Source of the DNA: VRUE01 sp963704545
GTDB lineage: Bacteria; Actinomycetota; Thermoleophilia; Solirubrobacterales; 70-9
DNA length: 64,000 nucleotides
Reading direction: 5' to 3'
NCBI GenBank assembly: GCA_963704545.1
Contig: OY969915.1
Location: forward strand, 2,046,001-2,110,000
Shown here: positions 41,125-48,764 of the stretch, one piece after another
How positions within the stretch are numbered: the stretch's first letter is position 1
Layout of the letters: each line of letters begins with the position of its first letter
The notes under the pieces: model-generated
Databases searched by the model: none
What the model was told of the DNA's origin: nothing
What the model saw: only the letters and a program-made list of their open reading frames with translations
Made by a program: the position numbers and the translations under genes

Positions 41125-42417
41125 GTGGCTGTTTCACATAGTAAAATTTGTGTGGTCGGAGCGGGGATATCCGGACTGGCCGTAGCGCGATCACTGTCGC
41201 GCCGGGAAATCCCGTTCGAGTGCTTCGACCGCGCTCATCGCATTGGCGGCACCTACGCCCTTCCCGGCCGCGGGCAATCGGAGGTATCTCGCGAGCAGCT
41301 TCAGTTCTCCGACTGGCCGATGCCGAGGTCCTCGCCTCTCTTCCCCGACAGATCGCGGGTGGCCTCTTACCTGCGCGACTACGCCGAGCGCTTTCGGCTC
41401 GACGCTCACATCCAGCTGGAAACGGGTGTCGCCGCGGCGTCGCGCACGGCGGACGGCAAATGGGATATCGAGCTCGATGGCGGCGAGCTTCGCCGCTTCG
41501 ACGCGCTGGTGGTCGCCGGGGGGCGCGACGTGATCCCGCCGATGCCGCGCACCCTTCCGCCGGGAGAGTTCTCAGGCACCCAGGTACACGTCAACGAGTG
41601 TCGCGACGAGTCCGTCATGCGCGCTCGCGACGTCGTCGTCGCGGGTGGCGGAGGGGCCGCGTGCGACGCCGCCGTGACCTCCAGCTACGTGGCTCGCTCG
41701 ACGCACATCTCCCTGCGCCGCCCCCGCTACGTGCTGCCCCAGATCGTTCTGGGCAGGCCCTACGACCAGCTGCCGGGCCTGCCATACCTGCTCGGGAGGG
41801 GCGGGCTGCCCCGCTGGCTGCGGAGGCGCATGCTCGAAGCCGGTCACCGGGCGCTGCTCTCGCTCCCTCTCCACGGCCTGCCAACACCGGGTGACCCCTT
41901 GGGGGAGGCGGAGGTCACGGTGGCACCCTCCCTGCTCGAGCGCCTGCTGCACGGGCGCATCCATGCCCGGCCGGCGATCGCCCGGCTCGAAGGGGACCAC
42001 GTGCGGTTCGTCGACGGGAGCCGGGCGAAAGCGAATTTGATCGTCTGGTGCACCGAGAGCCGCACCGAGTTTCCCTTCCTCCCCGCTGAGCTGGCACCGG
42101 TCCGACTGGAGCTGTTCTGGAACGTGTTCCCGCTGGGCGAGCCAGGTCTGGCTTTTGTCGGCTTGGTCAACCCGATGGGCTCGCCGACACGAATCGCCGA
42201 GTGCCAGGGCGAGTGGGTCGCGGCCTGTCTGAGCCGGCGTTACGCCTTGCCGAACGAGCGGGCCATGAGAAGGAGCATCAAGCGGCGGCGCGGCGGCCGG
42301 GGCCACCACTCCTCCTCGTCAGGGCGCGCGCCAACAGTCGAGCAGTACCACTATCTGCGCCACGTAAAGAGGGAGCGGCGCGCGGGTCGGTGGCTTGGAC
42401 GCCTGCGGCGGCGATGA
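41125..42417 (+). CDS. Degenerate flavin monooxygenase-like protein
   Basis: 430 residues, paralogue of the enzyme at 39316. FAD motif CVVGAGISGLAVARSLSRR is kept. But the GGxW motif reads GGTYA with a shortened loop, the FMO signature is FSGTQVHVNEC (Cys for Tyr), and the NADPH loop is VVAGGGGAACDAAV. It may bind FAD but use NADPH poorly, or work as a non-monooxygenase partner of its twin. GTG 41125 gives the expected N-terminus; the frame to 40894 shadows the membrane-protein gene. It overlaps the next gene by 23 bases. Confidence 0.78.
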   Translation: MAVSHSKICVVGAGISGLAVARSLSRREIPFECFDRAHRIGGTYALPGRGQSEVSREQLQFSDWPMPRSSPLFPDRSRVASYLRDYAERFRLDAHIQLETGVAAASRTADGKWDIELDGGELRRFDALVVAGGRDVIPPMPRTLPPGEFSGTQVHVNECRDESVMRARDVVVAGGGGAACDAAVTSSYVARSTHISLRRPRYVLPQIVLGRPYDQLPGLPYLLGRGGLPRWLRRRMLEAGHRALLSLPLHGLPTPGDPLGEAEVTVAPSLLERLLHGRIHARPAIARLEGDHVRFVDGSRAKANLIVWCTESRTEFPFLPAELAPVRLELFWNVFPLGEPGLAFVGLVNPMGSPTRIAECQGEWVAACLSRRYALPNERAMRRSIKRRRGGRGHHSSSSGRAPTVEQYHYLRHVKRERRAGRWLGRLRRR

Positions 42418-45400
42418 AATCGACATCCCCGACTCCACCCCCGGGAGCCGCGCCTTGAAGGGGCTGGCCTCACTGGCCGTCGCCAGGCCGCGACGCGTGC
42501 TCGCGGCGTGGCTCGCCCTGGTCGGCGTGCTCGCCCTCCTTGGCATGGGAGTCGAGTCGAAGCTCCACCGCAGCAACCTGATCATCCCCGGGACAACGGC
42601 CCAAAGGGCAATCGAAAGTCTCGAACCGAAGTTCGGGGAGAACTTCGACCAGGTCGTCGTGCTGGAGGGTCCGCGCCAGGCGATCGACCGGCAAGGTCCC
42701 GGGGTCACGGCCGCCCTCGAACAGATCGACGGCATCAGCCTGCTTGCCCCGTGGCTGGGCGTCGGCGAAGGCCTGCGGCCGCGGAGGAACACGGCGCTGA
42801 TCGTCATTCGCGCGCAGGGCGACTTCGACCACGTCTCAAAAGAGGTGGCGCCCGAGATCAGGCGACGGGCGAAGGGCTCGGTAAGCCCTCCCGTCCGGGC
42901 TTACGCCAGCGGCTACCCGGACATCGCCGCGGGGATCCACGGCGGGACCGTGGAGGCGATCCAGCACGCCGAGATCATCGCCGTGCCACTGCTGATCGTC
43001 ATCCTGCTCCTGGTGTTCAAAAGCCCGGTCGCCGCCGCGCTGCCACTTTTCATCGGGTTGACCACGATCGGCGCGGCGAGAGGCGGCCTGGCGTTGATCA
43101 ACGAGGTCTTTGCCCTCGACGCCCTCTCGCTGAACATCGCGTCGATGATGGGGCTGGCGCTCGGGGTCGACTACGCGCTGCTGATGGTGTCCCGCTTCCG
43201 GGAAGAGCTCGGTTCCGGGCTCTCGCCCACCGAGGCGGCGCTGGGGACGGCCGAGCGAACCGGGCGCACGATCTCCTCGGCCGGGATCGCTCTCGTCGCG
43301 GCGATGTTCGCGACGATCTTCGTCGTCCCCGGCTCGCTGCTGCTGGGCGTCACGATGGCGCTGATCTCCGTCGTCGTGCTGAGCGTCTTCGGTGCGCTGT
43401 TCGCGCTACCGGCGGTGCTTGCCCTGCTGGGGACCAATGTCGATCGCTGGACGTTCGGCGACGTGCACCGCCGCAGTCGCTTCGGCGGGCTGGCGCTGCG
43501 CGCGCTGAGGCATCCGGCGCTCGCCGTCGCCCTGTCGCTGGTCGCTGTTTGCACCTTCTCGGCGATCGCGCTCGCGGTCGAAACCGGCCCCCCCGACCCC
43601 CGCGGCCTTCCCCCCAACGAAGAGCGCAGCGACTACCTGGCGGTCAAACAGGCCCTCGGTGCCGGCTGGATCGCGCCCTACGAAATCGGCATCACCTCCG
43701 ACGACGGACCGCTGACCGAGCCCGAGACGCTGGCGGCAACCGAGCGGTTCCAGCGTAGGCTCGCCGCACGGCCCGACGTGGCCGCGGTGCTCGGGCCGGG
43801 TCAGCTCATGCGGCGCACCAGGCAGCTCCAGCGGGTGCCGGCAAGGCTCTCCAGCACCCGTAGGTTCCTGAAGGAAGGGCTGGCCGACCAAGGTGAACTT
43901 GCCGAAGGCCTGGCCGGAATCGGGTCGGGCGTGAATCAGATGCGCGGCGGTCTCGCCAACGCCGCCGGCGCCGCCGGCCGCCTCGAAGCGGGCGGTAACT
44001 CAGCCGCGAGCGCAGCCACGGAACTGGAATCAGGGCTCGAAAACGCCGCCCGCGGCGCGGAAGAGCTGCAGACCGGCATGTCCGAGTCGCGAGCGGCGAT
44101 CGACACCCTGTCCGTCGGATCCCGCCGCGCCCGCCGCGCGGCCGAGCAGGTTGGCAACGCCCTCGCCAGGACCCGCCCGGGACTCCTCAGAGGCCTGCCA
44201 CAGGTCAAGGCCCTGCGCACCCGGCTCAGCAAGCAGGTCGAAGATCTCGCGCAGCTGCGCGGCGCGGCCGCGGCGACCCAGCGAGGCCTCGAGCGTGGCC
44301 TACAGGCGCTCGAGCAGCTGGACCCTGACGCGAAGCTCGATCCCCACTACAACGACGCCTACAACGCCTTCTCGGGAGCGCTCGGCGCGATCGGCAGTCC
44401 CGGCATGGAGGCGTCACTGGCGGAAGCTGGCGAAAGCGCACAGATCGCCTCTGAAGGCGTCGGGGCGCTCGTCTCTCAAACCCGTGACCTGGCGGTTGGC
44501 CTTGGCCGGCTGCACTCCGGCTCGGAGCGCCTGGGACAAGGCCTCGAGCGCCTCGACGAGGGGGTGGGCAAGCTGCTGGCGGGATTCGAACGCCTCGACG
44601 ACGGCGACGGGGCGCTCTCCGCCGGGCTGAGCCGCCTGCAGACCGGCAGCAGCGAGCTCGCCTCTGGAGTGCAGCGCCTCGCCGGCGGGGTCGGCACCCT
44701 GCACGGCGGTCTGACCGGGGGCGCCGGTGAAGTGGCCACACTCGGCGAGGGGGTGAGCGACCTGCTGTCGGGAGTCCTCATGTTTCGGGGGCGATCGCAC
44801 CAGATCGCCGAGCAGACAAGGCAAACGGACCGCCTGACCCCGGTCTTCGAGTCGGGCTACTTCACCCTGGCCGCCGTGGATCGGGCCAATCCCCAGGCCC
44901 GGCGCAACGCCTCGTTCGCCCTCAGCGTGGACAGCGGCGGCTCCGGAGCGAGGATCACGGTGGTCGGGTACGGCGACGCCCAGAAGGCGGGGCACCCGCT
45001 GCGAGACGTGCTCGAGGAAGACATCAAGACGCTTGCGAAGGATACGGGTGCCACGGTGCAACTCAGTGGCACCGCAACTGCCCTGCAGGACTTCGACACC
45101 GCGACCTCCGACAGGTTGCCGCAGCTCGCGCTGGCGCTGTCCCTCGTCACCTTCCTGGTACTGGTCGGCGTCCTTCGCTCGCTCCTGCTCCCCTTCCTCG
45201 CGGTCGTTTTCAACCTGCTGACCGTCGGGGCGGCGTTCGGCGTGATGGTGCTCTTCTTCCAGGGCTCGGACCCGATACTCGGCGGTCCCGGGTTCATCGA
45301 CGCGATCACCGCCTACGGAGTCTTCAGCATCATGTTCGGCCTCTCGATCGACTACGAGGTGTTCCTGCTGACGCGCATGCGGGAGAGCTACCTCCGCTCC

Positions 45401-45652
45401 GGCTCGAATGAGAAGGCGATCCGGTATGGGGTCGAGCGCACCGCAGGGGTCATCACGGGCGCCGCGTTGATCATGACGGCGGTCTTCGTCTCGTTCGCGA
45501 CGACCGGCATCACCGCGGCCAGACAGCTCGGCCTGGCGATGACGGTCGCGGTCCTCGTCGACGCCACGTTGATCCGCCTGGTGCTGCTTCCAGCCGCAAT
45601 GAAGCTCTGCGGCAACGCCACCTGGTGGCTGCCTAAGGGCCTATCTCACTAG
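42395..45652 (+). CDS. Giant MMPL/RND transporter with coiled-coil periplasmic-type domain
   Basis: Up to 1085 residues, well above usual MMPL length. TM1 is LAAWLALVGVLALLGMGV; the first TM bundle has ASMMGLALGVDYALLMVSRFRE and the second VFSIMFGLSIDYEVFLLTRMRE. Between them, residues about 480-830 are rich in heptad-like Leu/Ala/Gln and Gly-Leu repeats (GLERLDEGVGKLLAGFERLDDG, abridged here), predicting a long extracytoplasmic coiled coil. TTG 42395 is the longest start; TTG 42455 is an alternative. It ends block A and is the probable exporter of its product. Its stop lies inside the large inverted repeat that follows. Confidence 0.87.
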   Translation: MDACGGDEIDIPDSTPGSRALKGLASLAVARPRRVLAAWLALVGVLALLGMGVESKLHRSNLIIPGTTAQRAIESLEPKFGENFDQVVVLEGPRQAIDRQGPGVTAALEQIDGISLLAPWLGVGEGLRPRRNTALIVIRAQGDFDHVSKEVAPEIRRRAKGSVSPPVRAYASGYPDIAAGIHGGTVEAIQHAEIIAVPLLIVILLLVFKSPVAAALPLFIGLTTIGAARGGLALINEVFALDALSLNIASMMGLALGVDYALLMVSRFREELGSGLSPTEAALGTAERTGRTISSAGIALVAAMFATIFVVPGSLLLGVTMALISVVVLSVFGALFALPAVLALLGTNVDRWTFGDVHRRSRFGGLALRALRHPALAVALSLVAVCTFSAIALAVETGPPDPRGLPPNEERSDYLAVKQALGAGWIAPYEIGITSDDGPLTEPETLAATERFQRRLAARPDVAAVLGPGQLMRRTRQLQRVPARLSSTRRFLKEGLADQGELAEGLAGIGSGVNQMRGGLANAAGAAGRLEAGGNSAASAATELESGLENAARGAEELQTGMSESRAAIDTLSVGSRRARRAAEQVGNALARTRPGLLRGLPQVKALRTRLSKQVEDLAQLRGAAAATQRGLERGLQALEQLDPDAKLDPHYNDAYNAFSGALGAIGSPGMEASLAEAGESAQIASEGVGALVSQTRDLAVGLGRLHSGSERLGQGLERLDEGVGKLLAGFERLDDGDGALSAGLSRLQTGSSELASGVQRLAGGVGTLHGGLTGGAGEVATLGEGVSDLLSGVLMFRGRSHQIAEQTRQTDRLTPVFESGYFTLAAVDRANPQARRNASFALSVDSGGSGARITVVGYGDAQKAGHPLRDVLEEDIKTLAKDTGATVQLSGTATALQDFDTATSDRLPQLALALSLVTFLVLVGVLRSLLLPFLAVVFNLLTVGAAFGVMVLFFQGSDPILGGPGFIDAITAYGVFSIMFGLSIDYEVFLLTRMRESYLRSGSNEKAIRYGVERTAGVITGAALIMTAVFVSFATTGITAARQLGLAMTVAVLVDATLIRLVLLPAAMKLCGNATWWLPKGLSH

Positions 45653-45806
45653 GGGGCGTGCCACTGGGACGGTTCAGGACCAAGCGGGGCGGTCACGGCG
45701 CGGATTCCGCATGGCAGCGCCATGTGGGATTCGCGACGGGGCCGAATCCGCGCCGCGTCCTGGACCGTATCCAGGGGTGCGATTCCCCTAGCGAGATAGG
45801 CCCTAA
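45634..45806. repeat. Very large imperfect inverted repeat (about 173 bp) after the MMPL gene
   Basis: TAAGGGCCTATCTCACTAGG at the left is mirrored by CCTAGCGAGATAGGCCCTAA at the right. Pairing continues inward through CTGGGACGGTTCAGGAC / GTCCTGGACCGTATCCAG to an inner perfect stem GGCGCGGATTC / GAATCCGCGCC. It covers the MMPL stop codon and most of the gap to the convergent gene at 45883. It could be a bidirectional terminator or a non-autonomous mobile element; no target duplication is seen. Confidence 0.75.
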
Positions 45807-45882
45807 GCCGTTGCGGCGCCTGCCCGGTCGCGGGGAGGCCGGATGAGCAACGTCATGACCGCGCCTCCCCCCGTCAGACCGT

Positions 45883-46467
45883 TCAGGCCGACGGCGCCGG
45901 GGTCCCTTCCTTCAGCTGCGCTGTCAGCTGCCCGACTCGTACGTATCCCTCCTCGGCGAGCATGCGGCCGGGCTCGCGGTACGCCTCCCGGTCGGCCGGA
46001 GCCCACGTCGCCAGCCCGTCCACGTACCGGTTGTACATGCAGAACGCGGCGGCGATCAGCACCGTGTCGTGGATCTCCTTGTCGGTCGCTCCCTCCTCGC
46101 GGGCGCGACCGACGTCCGCCTCGGTGACTTCGAGGCCGCCCACCTGCACCTTTGCGGCAACGGCGAGCAGCGCCTTGAGCTTGTCGGAAACGCCCGCCGA
46201 CTCAGGGTCGCGGCAGACTCGGTCGACGAGGTCCTCCGCCCCGCCGAGGTGGTGCGCCGCGGCCGCCCCATGCGAGGCCTGGCAGAAGTGGCAGCCGTTT
46301 CGCTTCGAGACGAACGCGGCGATCATCTCGCGCTCTCCGCTTGCCAGCGAGCCGGGGGTGCGGAGGAGGACCTCGGCCAGCTCGTTCATCGGCTTTGCGG
46401 TCTCGGGACTGAACGCCATCGGACCGAGGATGCCGGGCAGGCCGCTGGGAAGGTCTATGTGTGGCAT
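45883..46467 (-). CDS. Carboxymuconolactone decarboxylase/AhpD-like enzyme (peroxidase type)
   Basis: 194 residues with the intact redox motif NGCHFCQASHGAAAAHHLGG (C-x2-C-x3-H), in contrast to the Cys-less protein at 25011. Members reduce peroxides with a thiol relay. ATG 46467 follows GGGAGCT; the frame upstream of it is a shadow of the next gene. Divergent from the large secreted-protein genes. It may protect against peroxides produced by the flavin enzymes of the cluster (inference). Confidence 0.85.
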   Translation of the reverse strand: MPHIDLPSGLPGILGPMAFSPETAKPMNELAEVLLRTPGSLASGEREMIAAFVSKRNGCHFCQASHGAAAAHHLGGAEDLVDRVCRDPESAGVSDKLKALLAVAAKVQVGGLEVTEADVGRAREEGATDKEIHDTVLIAAAFCMYNRYVDGLATWAPADREAYREPGRMLAEEGYVRVGQLTAQLKEGTPAPSA

Positions 46468-46517
46468 GCGAGCTCCCTTTTTTGACTGGATTGGGTCTGT
46501 TCCGGCAACCTGACCGA

Positions 46518-48764
46518 ATGTCGGCTTCGCCGCAAGATTCACCCAACGGTCGCCCGGCCGGTCCCCCCCAGGCGCCGAGCGAGGCGGGAGCGGTGGTAGG
46601 CGCAGTGAGGCAAGGGCTTTGCCTGGCGCTCGCCCTGGTGACCTCGCTCGTCCTGGCGCCACAGGCGGCGGGCGACCCGGCGCACGGGCGGGCCTGGGAG
46701 CTGGTGAGCGCACAAGACTCTCTCGGCGTCCAGCTGTTCTCGGCGCGCGGCTGGAGCGTCGACGGCAACCGCGTCGCCTACGCGAGCCTGGGGCCGCTGC
46801 CCGGGGCCGTCGCAGGCGAGCTGGTCGCAACTTCAGTCGCCGTTCGGGAGGCCAATGGCTGGGAGAGCCATCCGGTCGGGCAGCCGTTCACGGCAACCGC
46901 GGCCCAGGCCGGTGGCGTCATCTCACTGGCCGCGAGCCGTGACCTCTCGACCTGGATCTGGGGCAGCGCCAGCCAGCTGCTGCCCGGCGCGCCCTCGGCA
47001 CCGATGGCGGGTCTCTATCGACGCGCTCCCGACGGGGCGCTCACGCTGCTCGGCGCGATCGCGCCGGGGAGCTTCTTTGGCACGCCCAGCTTCCTCCAGG
47101 CGCCGGTCCTGCCCGCGGCCTCCGACGACGTCGGGCACGCCGGGCTCAACTCCACCGAGGCGCTCCTTCCGGCGGACTCGGGCAGGGTTGAAGGTCGCGC
47201 CGCCTACGAGGTCGACGAGTCCGGCCTGCAGTTCGTCGGGGTGGACGACGAAGGCCAGCCGCTGTCCACCTGCGGCTCGGTGCTGGGCAACGGGGTCTCG
47301 GGCGGGACCGTCGCCGGTCACCCGATGTCGCGCGACGGGTCGCGCATCTTCCTCACCAGCCCCGACCCGAGTGCCTCCGCATGCGCGGAGCCAACCCAGG
47401 TGTACCTCCGTGAAGACGCCACCACGACCGCGATCTCGGCTTCGCAGTGCACGCGGCCGGACTGCAGCCCGCCCGCCGACGTGAACTTCATGGGGGCGCT
47501 GCCCGACGGGTCGAGCGCGTTCCTCGCGACGACCGGGCAGCTCACCGACGACGACGTCGACAGTGGTAACGACCTCTACCGCGCGGACCTCTCGACCGGC
47601 GATCTGACGCGACTCTCGGCCGGGCCATCCGGCGTCTCGGCCAACGTCATCGCTCCGATCAGGGCGGCAAACGAGGGCGACCGCGTCTACTTCATCGCGC
47701 TCGGCGCGCTGGTACCGGGGGAGGGAACCGCAGGGGGCCGGAACCTCTATCTGCGCGATGGCGGCGAGATCCACTTTGTCACCACGCTGGCGAAAAGCTC
47801 GAACCTGAACAGCGCAGCGGTGAGCGAGGACGGGAGTGTTCTCCTCTTCACGACGACGGCAAAACTCCTCCCCGGCGATATCGACATCCACAGCGACGTC
47901 TATCGCTACGACGCCGACGAGGACGCTCTGCAGCAGATCTCGACCGGGGAGAACGGCCAGGGGAACGCTGCTCTCGCCGCCACTCTCCCCGGGCCGGGGG
48001 AATACGGGCCCTTCCCCGGCCACAACCCCAACCCGCTGACGCCGGACGGGACGCGCGCCTTCATCGAAACGGAAGAGGCGCTGGTCGCCGGGGACACGAA
48101 CGAAGAGCACGACGTCTACGAGTGGTGGGCGGGGTCGATCGGGCTGGTCAGCTCGGGAACCGGCAGCGAAAACGGGGTCGCCTTCGCCGGCGCCAGCGCC
48201 GACGGCAGCAACGCCTTCTTCACGACCCTCGAGTCCCTTCTGCCACATGACGACGACGGAGGCGAAGCCGACCTCTACGTCGCGCGGATCGGCGGGGGCT
48301 TCCCCGAAGCGGAGCCGCCTCCGCCGTGCGAGGGAGAAGAGTGCCAGGGTCCGCTGCCCCCCGCGGAGCCGGAACGAACAGCGCCGGTGACCGCAACGCT
48401 CCCGCCACTCGGAGGGAATCTCACGACGGGCGGAAAGGAGCGGCGCTTCGCAGTGTGGATCGCCCCCCCGGCCCGGCGTGAACTGGCAAAGACGGGCCGG
48501 GCACGGATCCATGCATGGGTGCCATCTCCCGGTCGCGTCTCCCTGGTGGGCATCGCCAGAGTGGGAGATCGCCGGGCCGTCGTCGCTCGCAAGACAGCCG
48601 TCGCCTCGCGGGAGGGAGGGATCGTGCTTCGGTTCCGGTTGAGTCCGGCCGCGCGCCGCGCCCTGGGGGAGCGGAAACAGATCCTGCGCTTGCGGCTGAT
48701 CGTCCGCCATTCGCAATCCCCTCACCCCCGTACGCTCGTCCTAAGGCTGGGGGCAACACGATGA
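46518..48764 (+). CDS. Large secreted beta-propeller-like protein (TolB/PD40-type repeats)
   Basis: About 748 residues. A signal-like helix (LCLALALVTSLVLAPQAAG) follows a 30-residue Ser/Pro-rich N-terminus. At least five repeats share the pattern of a hydrophobic strand, an acidic turn and DLY or DVY: TGQLTDDDVDSGNDLY, AKLLPGDIDIHSDVY, EALVAGDTNEEHDVY, ESLLPHDDDGGEADLY. After a Pro-rich linker (EAEPPPPCEGEECQ) a beta-rich domain ends the protein. I associate such proteins with Thermoleophilia. Ligand unknown. ATG 46518 is preferred. The stop overlaps the next start. Confidence 0.75.
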   Translation: MSASPQDSPNGRPAGPPQAPSEAGAVVGAVRQGLCLALALVTSLVLAPQAAGDPAHGRAWELVSAQDSLGVQLFSARGWSVDGNRVAYASLGPLPGAVAGELVATSVAVREANGWESHPVGQPFTATAAQAGGVISLAASRDLSTWIWGSASQLLPGAPSAPMAGLYRRAPDGALTLLGAIAPGSFFGTPSFLQAPVLPAASDDVGHAGLNSTEALLPADSGRVEGRAAYEVDESGLQFVGVDDEGQPLSTCGSVLGNGVSGGTVAGHPMSRDGSRIFLTSPDPSASACAEPTQVYLREDATTTAISASQCTRPDCSPPADVNFMGALPDGSSAFLATTGQLTDDDVDSGNDLYRADLSTGDLTRLSAGPSGVSANVIAPIRAANEGDRVYFIALGALVPGEGTAGGRNLYLRDGGEIHFVTTLAKSSNLNSAAVSEDGSVLLFTTTAKLLPGDIDIHSDVYRYDADEDALQQISTGENGQGNAALAATLPGPGEYGPFPGHNPNPLTPDGTRAFIETEEALVAGDTNEEHDVYEWWAGSIGLVSSGTGSENGVAFAGASADGSNAFFTTLESLLPHDDDGGEADLYVARIGGGFPEAEPPPPCEGEECQGPLPPAEPERTAPVTATLPPLGGNLTTGGKERRFAVWIAPPARRELAKTGRARIHAWVPSPGRVSLVGIARVGDRRAVVARKTAVASREGGIVLRFRLSPAARRALGERKQILRLRLIVRHSQSPHPRTLVLRLGATR

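Noticed and set aside
33878..45652. Block A as a standard carotenoid pathway
   Set aside because: Only a cleavage oxygenase and a desaturase-like flavoprotein are present; no geranylgeranyl diphosphate synthase, phytoene synthase or cyclase is encoded.
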